Below, in pieces: positions 38,293-49,904 of a DNA stretch of 64,000 bases (its first letter is position 1; every line of letters begins with the position of its first letter). The stretch covers positions 42,487,172 through 42,551,171 of the forward strand of contig NC_023759.2 of the NCBI RefSeq assembly GCF_000499845.2. The letters are read 5' to 3'. Position numbers and translations under genes: made by a program. Under the pieces are notes generated by a model. The model saw only the letters and a program-made list of their open reading frames with translations. It had not been told where the DNA came from and ran no database searches. The DNA comes from Phaseolus vulgaris (Eukaryota > Streptophyta > Magnoliopsida > Fabales > Fabaceae).

Positions 38293-40245
38293 TTGCCTGT
38301 TTGGATCAGGGGTGCACTGTTCCTGCAAACGGAAGTGAGGGTGCACCCCTTGTTTGGATTAGTTGATTAAGGAGGGTGAAGGAGCGAGGGAGTGGGTTGC
38401 TGCAAGGTGGAGGTTTCTTCTCACAAGTGCAGAGAAATAAGAGGGTGAAGAGAGAAAACCACATAGAAATGCAACAATAACATATGTACCTCATTTTTTT
38501 TTATAAAATTTCTTATGAATTAATTATACACATTAACTTTTTTTTATCTATTTTTGCATCTATTTTTTTTAACTATCCACTGCACATATATTAAAACATA
38601 AAAATGTAATTAAATTATAAAAAATATAATTAAATTATAAAAGTATAAATACAATTATAATAAAATAAAAATATTATATGTATATATTTATAAGAAAAAA
38701 ATTAATTGTATTAAAATTTTATATATATAATCGATTATGTATGAAAAAACACATAAGACTTAATCAATTATGTCCTAAAAAATAGTTGATAATTGATTCA
38801 GCATACAACATAATCGATTAGCCTCTATTTTGAGAATGATGATCGATTATGTGGTGTGTATTAAAACAAACATAATCGACTATGCTAGCCAGATATTCAA
38901 TATAATCGATTAGGTTATTTTTAAGGGAATACATAGTCGATTATGGTCCTAAAAATAATGGATAATCGAATATATTGCTTTTTTAGGCTAAACATAAACG
39001 ATTATATTCATAATTTTTTACAGATTTTCCAATTTTTATTTTTTATGATTTTTCCTTTGAGTTTTTAGGTGATTTTTTTTGTTTTCATTCTATTTTAATA
39101 TTCTGTTTGTATTTATTATTAGAAATATTAAAAAAAATCCTTGCTAATCAGAATTAATAAAATACATTATTTGAAATTATAGGTTATTATTTTAGTAATT
39201 TTATTTATATTATATTATTTATAATTCAATTATATATTATAGTAATCTAGATTTATTAATAAAAATAGAAAATTCATTTAAATATTTAAATTCTAAAAAT
39301 ATAAATAATAGAATTCAATTATATATTATAATAATCTAGATTTTTATTTATTAATGAGAATACAAAATCCATTTAAATATTGAAATTCTAAAAATATAAA
39401 TAATAAAATTCAATTGATATATTATAATAATTCAGATTTGATTTTATTAATAAGAATTTGAATATTTAAATAGAAATAAAAATATAATTATTTTATTAAT
39501 GTAATTAATATTTTTTTGTTTTATTAATGAGTATTCATTTTAATATTGTAAATTTAGAATAATTATATATATATATATTTATATTATACTATTGAATTGA
39601 GATACTGATTTAAATTAAAAATATTTATGTAAATATTTTTTATGAATGAGAATCTATTTTAATGATTCAAATTTAAAAATTATAAATATTTATTGTCATT
39701 AACATTTTATTTTTTATATTAGGTCATTTTTAATGTTTAACATTATTAAAATTATTATTTAATATTCAGGTTTTTATGCTACCGATTATTATTTAATATT
39801 CCTTTCATATATAATAATATTATTAAATTTTAAGCATACGCAAAAATTTTCCAACCCATATTTTAAATACTCATTTACTTTTTAAAATACATTAACTTGT
39901 TCGTAATAATAATAATAAAAAAATCATCATTAATATTAATATTTTTATATGAATAAAATTATATACTTAATATATATATATATAATATAATATAATACAA
40001 ATTAAATAGTATAATACAAATTTTTTTAATTAACTAAAATGTGATTTAAATTAATTAATATTTTATTTTTCTATTTATTTTACAAGAATAAATTTGTAAT
40101 CTTACAATTTATACCATTAAAAAATAATTTGAAATACTCTTACAACCATCGCATGAATAACTTATTTTTCATACTTTCTTCTCAAATCCTCACTCTTCCA
40201 CTCTTTTGCACCATTAATTTTTCACTTCCCAATCCAAACAAAACA
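38293..40245. mobile_element. Non-autonomous Harbinger-like element (about 1.95 kb)
   Basis: The left end TTGCCTGTTTGGATCAGGG and the reverse complement of the right end, TGTTTTGTTTGGATTGGG, share the TGTTTGGATNNGGG core that also ends the autonomous element at 16800-22003. TAA flanks both sides (38290-38292 and 40246-40248), fitting a TWA target duplication. A second inward GTTTGGATTAG copy lies at about 38353, as in the autonomous element. No transposase or Myb/SANT sequence is present. The interior is AT-rich with a palindrome array at 38725-39010. Confidence 0.72.
38725..39010. repeat. Array of about ten ATAATCGATTATG-type palindromes
   Basis: TAATCGATTATG or one- to two-base variants (TAATCAATTATG, CATAATCGATTAG, TGATCGATTATG, CATAATCGACTATG, TATAATCGATTAGG, CATAGTCGATTATGG, GATAATCGAATA, CATAAACGATTAT) recur roughly every 25-35 bp. 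The spacers between them are unrelated, so this is a motif array rather than a tandem repeat of longer units. Confidence 0.85.
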
Positions 40246-41709
40246 TAAAAGAATGGTTCGTAAGCATGATCTAAATTACATGACTAATATTAAATATTTT
40301 ATTTAACTAGTTAGGTAAGTAGCGAAACAACATTGCATTTTGTGGAACTTTTTATTCTTTATTTTTTGAAATATAAAATCTTAATATACAAACCAAACAA
40401 CTTCTAAATCAAAATCTAGAATTAATTTCACAGTCTAACTTTTCACAAAATTTTGTATAAAAAATTTCACTTTAATTTTGAATTTAATATACAAATTAAA
40501 TATTAATTAACTTTCTTATTTGTATTATATTTCCGTATTTTATAATTCTATTTTTATATTATTAATTTCATAAAATATATGAATACGCAGGGAGAATAAA
40601 TTGCATTGATTAAAATATATACCATCTCAATATAATTGTCCCATGTAAGATATCAATATCACTGTGCAAAATATAAATTAGGCACTACTAAATGTATGTT
40701 TTTCTTATATTCAATTTCAAAGGAACAAATGTGATCCATTTCTCATCAAGATTAAAAAATAAATAATAATATATGAATAAATAAATAAAACAAAATTGAA
40801 ATGTTATCCAATTACACATATCGTATTTTGCAAATAAATTTATTAACTACATGCAGTTGTTGGTAATGTGCTCTTTCTTGACACCCAAGAAAGAATATTA
40901 ATACAGTAAAAATTTTATAGTATTTTTCTGTTATCTATTTTCTATCAGAATTAAAGTTTTCTACGTTCTGACTTTTTTATTTTCGATTAAATTTTATGAG
41001 TTAGGAATCATATAGATTAGATTTAATTTGATCATTTTTCTTAAAATAATTTATTTATATTCTTTTAAATTATTAAAGTATTACATTACTAATTTTATTA
41101 AAATTTAAAATAATTTTAATATATTAAAATCTTTTAATTAAATATAATAAACAATATTTTATAAAAACCTATTCAACCATTCTTCAATTATATATCTATA
41201 TAAAATATTCTATAAAAACGTATTTAACCATTATTCAATTATATATATAATGATTATAAAAAGTTATTTTTTTTAGTTATATATAATAAAAGAATAGAAA
41301 ACGTACATTCAGTCTACGAAACTGATTTCGAAATGGTAAATTAGATATACGATTAATTTCTTCATTTTTAATTTTTATTTATTTATTCAAATTATAATTT
41401 AATTTTAACTAAATTCGTATTGGTGGAATAATACGATTTCAAAGGGAACTCGTATATGAGTTCTTCTAATTTTGAAAAATTTGTAATTTCCTTACAATTA
41501 AATCAAATCGCTCTCCCTCCATATACAATTTACCTATTTCCAAAAATAAAATAAAAAAATTATCCATTTTTGAGAGAAAATTAACAAATGTTAATGACAA
41601 TAATCTAGTGTACATCCAATACCTTATATCTGCTATTACAATTTGACACCAACTTGATTAGAAATGTTACTAAATTTATAACATTCAAACACTCATATTA
41701 AATGGTATA
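40246..41709. other. AT-rich spacer, nothing recognised
   Basis: No coding frame or structural element was seen over about 1.45 kb. Confidence 0.5.
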
Positions 41710-42090
41710 TCTACAGAGTAAATACTCGTACTATACGTATCGGTAAAATATTAAATTTAAAAAAAATATTTGTTGAACTTTTTACAATTCTAACATGATT
41801 CTAATATAATTTTAAAAAAATATAAATATATTAATTTTTTACAAACTTAAACTTATTGTATAAATTTTTATAATAATTACAAAAATAAATAATAAATATT
41901 TTTAAACCAGTTATGAAAAACATCTTTCCGTTACCAAAAAATATTGAAAGATATTTATGCACCTACATCTTTATTGTCAAATCATATAATTTATAATTAC
42001 ATAATATATAAATTTGTATCATCGTATTCTACATTTTAAAGATTATATGTATATCCGTGTCTTATCCGTGTCCATATCAGTGTATAACAT
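41710..42090. repeat. Dispersed AT-rich repeat with GATACG-type ends, copy 3 (inverted)
   Basis: Starts with ACTCGTACTATACGTATCGG and ends with TATCCGTGTCTTATCCGTG and CATATCAGTGTATAAC. The interior is the reverse complement of the copy at 36110-36545. Confidence 0.6.
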
Positions 42091-44584
42091 AACCTAAAAC
42101 ATTAATTAGCATGCATTTATATTTTCATAAAAATAAAACCACCTTCATCTGCAAATGGGAAAGGCCGAAAGGATTTTCTCTAGATCAATTTCATTAACAT
42201 CTATGTCTGCTATGTTCTCTTTCCCAACCCAAGTAAACTTGGTAGAGAAGCCGTAGCAGGGGAAGCAAGTTACATGGTGGAGCAAAGGTAAAAACAGCGT
42301 GCAATGAGAGAGTTTAGATGTGGTGAGAATGAGAGATTAGGAGTTTAGAGTTAGGGAAAGTATATAAAATAAAAAATAAATTTATTTACGTAAGTTTGAA
42401 AATACCTTGAATATTTTGTTGTTGTTGTTTTAAAGTATATTCCAAAATCTTCAATATTTTATTGAGATTTAATCATTTTTTTTTAATTTAATGAAGATTA
42501 AAATTTTCTGTTAATTAAATTAATTATAAGAATTATATTAACTCAATTAGTTATAATTTTTTTTAGTGAATTAATGCACCAAATTTGCACAGCTGAATCA
42601 AAGTACACCAGAATTTTGATATGGAGTTTAGTATGAGAGGGAAATGAAGAAAAGAGACAAATGAGAAGAGAGGGTGGGAAAAAAATTAAAATAAATTTAG
42701 AGATTTTTTTTGGAATTTCGAAATAAACGAGTGTAACTTAATAAAAATTAAAAAAAACTTCATTATTTTTGTTGAAATTTTAGAATAAATTTTTAAAACT
42801 GATTAAACAAAAATCCATTATTTTAGAAAGATGTTAGAATATTTCTAAGATTTTAAAATAAACTTTCAAAACTTAATAAAAATTTTAAAAAAATGTTTAA
42901 TAAAATCCCATTTCTTTTTTGGTTATTTAATCTCCATTAATTTTTTTTTTAATAGTTCCTATATGAAAACATGAAGACTCACTTGTGACTTTCTATCTTC
43001 TTCATCTCACGTATTATTATAATATTACGTCTCCATGCTTTCATGGTATATATATGATGAGTATAATATTATGCATCACTGAACAACCACAGTAATGCAA
43101 ACATGCTTTTGTTAGATATGGCAAATTGCAATAGAGAAGGTAGGTGATGGACATTTACTAGGGTTGACGAGGCAGCAGGTTCTTCAATTCGATCATTCAA
43201 TTGACGTGCAACTATTACCAGCAGCAAGCTACCAATGCTGCAACTCGTTTGTACATCTAACATGACCTGGTGCCATCTGCACAGTTTTTAACTGGACCTC
43301 TCCAACTTCTTCTTCCATTCAAAACTTCACCAAACTCTGACATTCCTATTTAATATTTAAAGTGTATGTGTTCAAAATCTCTCTTTAATACTTCACCCAT
43401 CCTTGGAGTATTTACTATTCTCTACCAGATCATTAACATTTGGAATAGTTCCTTTGCAGTATGATTTGAATGATGATTGCAGTGGTTCAGTAGTCTTAAC
43501 TTCAATACACAATTTCTTAATAAATGTTTATAAGAAAAAGTAAAATAGTTAAACTTTTCATAAGTTAATATCGGTAGGTACTAGAAATTCTCCAATTTAA
43601 TGTTTTGTTTGCCCCTCTCTTGGTGCCTTCATATACATGGCGATGGACTGAATTATGTTGGACCACCCTATAATATGGCGAGAAACTCCCTGTAGGAAGA
43701 AAGACGAGAGAAGAACATTCCCTCTTTCAATTCCAGAAATAGTGATAATTAATCAGTATTTTTTGAACCACGCTTGCAGTGCCTCGATTAATATATATAT
43801 AGTTTAGGGAACAGTTCAAATGTTTTACCCTAATGTATACTTTCTTTTTGGTCCAACTATTGCTGGCCATGGCATGTACCTATAGATTCATAATTAATAG
43901 TAAATCCCTACTGATTCTTGTAGAAAAAATGGCAGATACTACATTCAATAGTCAACACCATTATCTGTTCTCTTTAAAGAACTAAAGGACACCCACAAAA
44001 CCAGATTTTTTCTTCTTCTGATATATACAATAAAAGCATGTAGCTATAAACCTAATGGCCCCTATTATAACTTTGAGAACTTTGTGCAGGAAAGGATCAG
44101 GAAGTTTCGTAGCTATATATAAAGGATATATGAAGTATATTTTGAATAAAGTTTGTTTCAGACTTTAATCGTAAAAAATAATCATTCTACAATAGTTTTT
44201 TACTAATAAGTCTTCATTTATTTTTAGACATTTGTTGCTACGGCATGGCATAAGTGTAATTCTTTAGTTGTTTTTTTGTTTTTAATCAAAATAAAGTTTT
44301 TTTTAAAGTAATATATATAATAAAGATTTACATTGAAGGTTGAATAGAAACTTCAATTCTAATATAAAAAAAAAATTATAACGAAGAAAATAAAAACTAA
44401 TTAATAAATTTTATTAAAAATAAAAATTATTATATTTTTTTATTGAATAAATAAAATAATAATGTAATCCAAAAAATATGTGATAATGCCGTGTTATAAG
44501 ACATCCTACTATTTTCTTATTAAGTGGTGATAAACGATTAATTAACAACAGGCACATAAACCACAATTATCACTTAAGGAAAAC
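42091..44584. other. Spacer, no gene recognised
   Basis: A somewhat less AT-rich part at 43060-43340 contains a 64-codon minus-strand open frame (43069-43263) without a recognisable domain. No tRNA or miRNA precursor could be identified by eye. Confidence 0.4.
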
Positions 44585-44589
44585 CAAAA

Positions 44590-45060
44590 ACTAGGGTTAT
44601 CCAAAGAAACAGGAAGAAGCTATATATGCATGTGCATGAATGAATATTCATCTGAAGGATGAGCACCACCGACGCCACCGCCAAATCCACTACCCGTACT
44701 TTCGGTTCCACCTATCCTGGTCGTGGCACCACCTAGTCCACCGCCACCTGTATTCCAGCACCTATTCCTCCAAAAGGAAACTTCTGGCACTTGTGGCCAC
44801 AGCCAGAGCAAGAACTAACACCACTTAGCCATGTCTCTCTCTTTGTCTCGCTCCACAGAATGTTTTTTTTATCGGCACACACACCACTAGGAATGTACTC
44901 TATGTAATTGCACTCTCCTTTGTTTGGTTACTCTGAGTAACTGTGTCGTGTGTCGAAATTTTGGAGAATGTGTTTTTTATGGAGGGACAATGAACTAACC
45001 GGCGATGGGCAGTTGAGAATGGTAAATGAAAATTTAATGTCATTGCAGAGTCTTCCTGCG
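44590..45060 (-). pseudogene. Decayed duplicate of the glycine-rich protein gene
   Basis: The start codon (44832, minus) and 5' flank match the intact gene at 46510-46857: CTTAGCCATGTCTCTCTC and GCACTTGTGGCCACAGCC are shared. After ATGGCTAAG a deletion of about 10 bp within the signal peptide shifts the frame and gives MAKWC followed by a stop. The N-terminal mature region (PTDAGLKDQKNFLTYGG-like in the intact gene) and much of the glycine-rich part are missing. The remnant passes from the signal peptide directly to FPFGGIGAGI-like sequence. Homology continues past the stop (GGTTATCCAAAGAAACAGG) and upstream (GGGCAGTTGAGAATGGTAAA), so the whole locus was duplicated. The TATA box equivalent is changed to CATAAAAAAC. 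Confidence 0.85.
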
Positions 45061-46440
45061 CTGTGGATTCGATCAAGATCTTCTACAGTTCATTTTTTGG
45101 AATCTCAACCATTAATAGAAAAATAAAGAATTAAGAATCTATGGTGGAGATTGAATGAGGTTGTCTGAATTATATCAACTATAAAAATGGAATATAAAAA
45201 TCTTATTGAGAGATATGGTTAAAGATGAATACAAAAACTTAAAAATTTGTGTGTCAGTGAGTTTTACCACCAGTTAGAAAATTTAATATATGCTTCACGT
45301 AAATTTTGAATTATTAGTTATTTTGTGAAAATAAAATATTATGACACTCATATTTTTTGTAATGATTTTTTTTGTTGGGATAATAATTTTTAGTGGAGTT
45401 TTATTTTTTACCAGCAAAAATTTCTGAATTTTTTTAGTGGAGTAAGGTGAAACAAAAAGTTTTTTTTATTTAATTACTTTTTTTTTTACAAATTGATTTT
45501 TACTTGCATTAAATTTTTTATCATTTCCTTAAATTTTGATATTTTCTTTCCTTTTTTTTTTGTTCATCACTTGCTAATCAAGCACCGGTATTTCCGATCA
45601 TTCTAAACTTTATTTCCTTAATTAAGGAAATCAAAATTTTGAGTTCGAATAGAAATGATATTTGACACCCTTGTTATTTTATATACAACTAAATATATTA
45701 TTATTATATTTTAAAAGTTTATTCATATTTATTATTATTATTATTATTTGAATATGATATTTTATTATTCAATTTCAAACTTAAAACTATAATGTTGCAA
45801 TCATTTTTCAGAAAAAAATATAATGTGATCAGCAAGGAATGATACTTAAAACTAACAGAAAAAAAAATACATAATTTTTAAGTGTGTGTATTTATACTTT
45901 CTTTTTCTTTTTCTTGTATTATAATTTCGCTTTTCTTAAGTCATTTACACATATTTGGAAATATAATAGTCAAGTCACTACAATAATATTTCTTTATATA
46001 ATAAAATTAACCTACTTTTAATCATTAAGAAAATAAATCAATACTGGAGATTAGGAGTTTATAAATATTTTTGAAGTAAATTGATTAATTCCAATATAGA
46101 TAGATAGATAGATATAAAGAATTTTAAAATGAAATTATTCATTACCACATACCATCTTAAAACATTTGAAAGTTGAACCAGCAAGTGGAGATACAGAGAG
46201 AGTCTAGAAAAAGTAAGAAGTTGAACTCATATATTGATTACATCGAAGCTAAAATGAAATGTTCCATGTGTAAAAGAACAACGTATATAGAGTGCTATGG
46301 TTGACACAAAACCTAAGCAAATGAAAGATGGAATGACACATTACAAGATACACTACTATTTTTCACTTTCCCAAGACCTGAAACACTACAATGCTTGCGG
46401 ATTAACACGAACATAAACAACATTATTTCCTGAACGAAAA
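45061..46440. other. AT-rich spacer between the duplicated loci
   Basis: No gene was recognised. A short (ATAG)n tract lies at about 46076-46092. Confidence 0.5.
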
Positions 46441-46509
46441 GACTAGGGTAATCCAAAGAAAGGTGAAGAAGCTACAACCCCTGCATGCATGCATGCACTC
46501 TGAATGATC

Positions 46510-46857
46510 TCAAGGGAAAGGAACAACACCACTGCCTCCACCGATGCCGGTTCCAACGCCGCCACCAACACCACCACCAACTCCTCCACCGGTACCACCG
46601 AGTCCTCCTAATCCACCGATGCCAGTAGTGCCGCCGAGGCCACCACCAAGTCCACCGCCAGCGCCAAAACCACCACCTATTCCGGCACCAACTCCTCCAA
46701 AAGGTAGTCCATTGCTCCCAATTCCGGAATAGCCACCAACTCCACCATAGGTGAGGAAGTTCTTCTGGTCCTTGAGGCCAGCATCTGTGGGTGCGTTTCT
46801 GGCACTTGTGGCCACAGCCAAAGCAAGAACCAAGACCAAGACACACAACTTAGCCAT
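46510..46857 (-). CDS. Small secreted glycine-rich protein
   Basis: The product is 115 aa and intronless. MAKLCVLVLVLALAVATSA is a clear signal peptide with predicted cleavage after SA, so the protein is exported and may sit in the cell wall. The mature part starts RNAPTDAGLKDQKNFLTYGG. The rest is about 80 residues of Gly with Val, Ile, Leu, Phe and Thr in GGVGAGIGGG and GGLGG-type repeats, ending VVPFP. There is no cysteine-rich domain or RNA-binding motif, which fits a structural glycine-rich protein, but the exact function is unknown. An in-frame ATG nine codons upstream exists; I chose MAKLC because it begins the signal peptide and is conserved in the broken duplicate. A CTATAAAAAAAC box lies at 46963-46974, about 105 bp upstream. 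Confidence 0.85.
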   Translation of the reverse strand: MAKLCVLVLVLALAVATSARNAPTDAGLKDQKNFLTYGGVGGYSGIGSNGLPFGGVGAGIGGGFGAGGGLGGGLGGTTGIGGLGGLGGTGGGVGGGVGGGVGTGIGGGSGVVPFP

Positions 46858-46962
46858 GTCTCTCTCTGTTTGTTTCACTCCCACACACTAGGAATTGACA
46901 ATGAGTAGTTGCACTCTCTTTTGGTTACTCTGAGTCTGTGTGGCGAAGTATTTGGAGAGATT

Positions 46963-46974
46963 GTTTTTTTATAG
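46963..46974 (-). promoter_or_regulatory. TATA box of the glycine-rich protein gene
   Basis: CTATAAAAAAAC on the minus strand, about 105 bp before the start codon. The broken duplicate has a mutated version at the equivalent place. Confidence 0.65.
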
Positions 46975-47054
46975 GGGAGAAGTAAACTGACGGGTGAGGG
47001 GCAGTTGAGCATGGTAAATGAAACTTTAATGTCTCTGCACAGAGCCATGCTGTC

Positions 47055-49900
47055 ATCAGACACGTGGTCCCAAATACAATTTAAGACCATTTTCCTACCC
47101 TTCCACATTCGCTTAGGTCTACACGTATAAATTTTTCTTATGTTAACTTGCATTCCAAATTAAACCACTTTGATATGTGATCTCAGATTATCTTTCTATT
47201 CATTCTATTTTAATATTAAAATAAATGGGAAACTTTTACAGAAATGTAACTTTCAAGCGATCCAGCAAGTTCAAACAATATTACACATTTAGATAAGTTG
47301 TGCTAATTAAATACTTCATTTCCGAAGTTGTACTGATCTAGTATTACACAAATACGTTGAATTTGTTATTCAACCACACGACTTTTCTTGAAAGTATTTA
47401 TGAAAAAACCCTACTAGGTAAAGACGATTTTGATTAACAATTTAAATTTAATTAACTTTTGAAAGAAAAAAAAAACATTTAATGCAACAAGGACTATACT
47501 GGCTTTAATATATATAAAATAATGAAGATTTTTGTGTATTTTTTTTTTATATTGAAGTTGTGATAAAATAATCAATGTTTCTAAAATATATTGATTAAAA
47601 ATAGATTATGGGATAAATTAAAAATATTTTTTTATATTATAAATATTAAGGACATGTAGATTTAGAGTTTAGGTTGAGATTTTATATATGATTTGTGGTT
47701 TAGAGTTTGTGATTTAGTATTGAGGGTTCAAGATTTGTGGTATACCGTATAATGGTTTAATGTTTAGAATTGAGGGTTTTGTACACTGTTTAGGGCTTGG
47801 TTTTGAGTGTTACAACTTTGGGTTTAGGGACTGGAAAAACATTTGTGTTCAAATGAAGTAGGGAAAATAACTCTCATAATAAATCTTGTATTATGAAATA
47901 GATTTTAATAAAAAAATATCGATATTATTGCTATAGGTATAGGAGTATTGTTGTAGTCTTAGCTAAAATCAAGTGAACTGTTTCTCTTCTATATGAACTT
48001 CGCATATTCTCTCCAACACCCACAATCTATTCTCATAATCTTGACACATTCCTCCTTGCAACCGATCCAATCATCCACATAAAGTCGAAGCATTTTGAGC
48101 TTGATCTCTATTTCTTATGTAACCATGAAGAGTAGAAGCTTCCATAGCTTATTGATCTATCGACTCTTTTTCAAACTACAAACACGTTGAGAAAGCCTCT
48201 ATCCAGCTCTTCCTTTCACTCATTTAAGCATAAACTTATCATTGTATCTTATCTCACCATAAGTTAAGGAGGAATGTTACTTGGTCTTAAAAAAGTGCAT
48301 GCATGGTTTTTGTGTACGTTTTCTGTTAGGATGATAATAGGTTTCCAAATAGTAAAAATATTCACTTAACAATTAAAAAATTAATATTTTAATTATATTT
48401 AATTTATTTTTTAATTTAAAATATTATATTATTATAATAAGTTGTCATATTATTTATTTTTTGGATAGTGATACATTAATAAAACCTTAATTTTTTTATA
48501 CAACTATATTATAACTTCTAATATTATCATTTTAATATTTTTTTCATATAATTTAATTATAAATTTATTTTTTATTATATATATTTATTTTTTAAAATCG
48601 TTATATAAAAGTTGTATATAATTAAGAGTTTTCAAACTGTTGTTTGCGAAAGGAAACTTTTCTTTTTCTATTATAAGCTTATACATTGGGTGCAGTGATT
48701 CTCTGTTTGGTGTGTAACAATAATATAATGTTTCTCTTTCCTCTCTTCCTTTCCCTCTGCTCATCTTAGAAATATTGATGTAAAATCATTTTTATATCAT
48801 TTTAAAATTTAAATTTAGATATTTAATTCATTTCTATAAAGTTGATGCGTAAGATGAAAATTCATTTATTTTTCTTCCCGAAAAACTAAAACTGAAGAGT
48901 GAAGAATGGGAAGTACTAGTGACGAGTGTCAATGGTGCATGCAGTGGTGGACTGAGGGAAAGGAAGCAGGGACATAGAAGTGATGTATTACATCACCGAC
49001 GTTATTTATTTTATTTTTTTGATAAAAAAATCAATATCCATATAATAAGTAGAATTTATTTAACACAGTTTTAATTTTAACATGAATTATGATTAGTGTT
49101 AGACTTAGTTCAACTTCAAACAATGCATTATATTCAGTTTTTCTTCTTTTGTCATGAGTGGCAAATATATTTATTTAGCCAGAAACTTGAAAAATTCAGC
49201 TGTGGGAAGATTTTTTTTGCATACAGTGACGTGTATACGCGTCAAAAGTTTTTTTTTTCATTTTATTTTAATTCTTCATGACCTCGTTTCATATTTATTT
49301 TTTTCTCTTTCCTCTTTTATTTTTTCTTTTCATCCTTATCTTCTTTCAAACTCATTTGCAGACAAAAAATAAGATGTATATTTATCTTCCTCCAAGTAAG
49401 AAAAAATATAAATGATAAATATTAAATTTATACCCAAAATAGGTGTCCAAGTAGAGAATAGACAAAAAAAATATAAATTATAAACATAATAAATGATGGA
49501 ATGAAAAAGAAATTCGAGTACACTTTTCATGAAAATAAGTTAAACATTCATGTTAATATTTTGTGTAGTTTAAGGAGCATTTTAAAGTAAATATCAATTA
49601 TATTTTTATTCTTTTATATAGATAAATTGATCATATGAGAGGTTATTGTATAAATTTAATTTCTCGAATCTTAATAGAATCGTAAAAATGAGGTTTCGGC
49701 CTTAATAGTCATTTTTAAGCGATTCACCGAATACAAATAAAATTTTAACTATTACAATTGTGTGATAGATTGAGGATTCAATTGTACAATTTAAGCACGA
49801 GAGACTAAAATTGTACAAATGAAATATTTAGAATACCGATCGTAAAATTAAGATTAAAAAATAAAATTACTTTCCCAGCAAATATAAAAAAATAAATTAC
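47055..49900. other. Spacer with a degenerate telomere-like stretch
   Basis: Mostly AT-rich non-coding sequence. The part at 47655-47835 is enriched in GGGTTTAGGG-, GTTTAGAG- and GTTTAGGGC-like words. Open frames at 49096-49530 are low-complexity. Confidence 0.45.
47655..47835. repeat. Degenerate TTTAGGG-like (telomere-type) sequence
   Basis: TTTAGAGTTTAGGTT, GTTTAGAGTTTGTG, TGTTTAGAATTGAGGGTTTT, GTTTAGGGCTTGG and GGGTTTAGGGACTGG occur in about 180 bp, all in the same orientation. They are imperfect TTTAGGG permutations with insertions. Confidence 0.5.
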
Positions 49901-49904
49901 TTAT

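Noticed and set aside
38725..39010. CRISPR-like spacing of short palindromes
   Set aside because: The repeats are only 10-13 bp, imperfect, and lie in a plant transposon; there are no cas genes.
43069..43263. 64-codon minus-strand open frame in a less AT-rich patch
   Set aside because: It looks protein-like in composition but matches nothing known to me and lacks neighbouring exons.
46544..46846. Proline-rich and tryptophan/arginine-rich frames over the glycine-rich gene
   Set aside because: The Pro-rich frame is the antisense of GGN codons and the Trp/Arg-rich frame is a shifted reading. Only the Gly-rich frame has a signal peptide, TATA box and duplicate.
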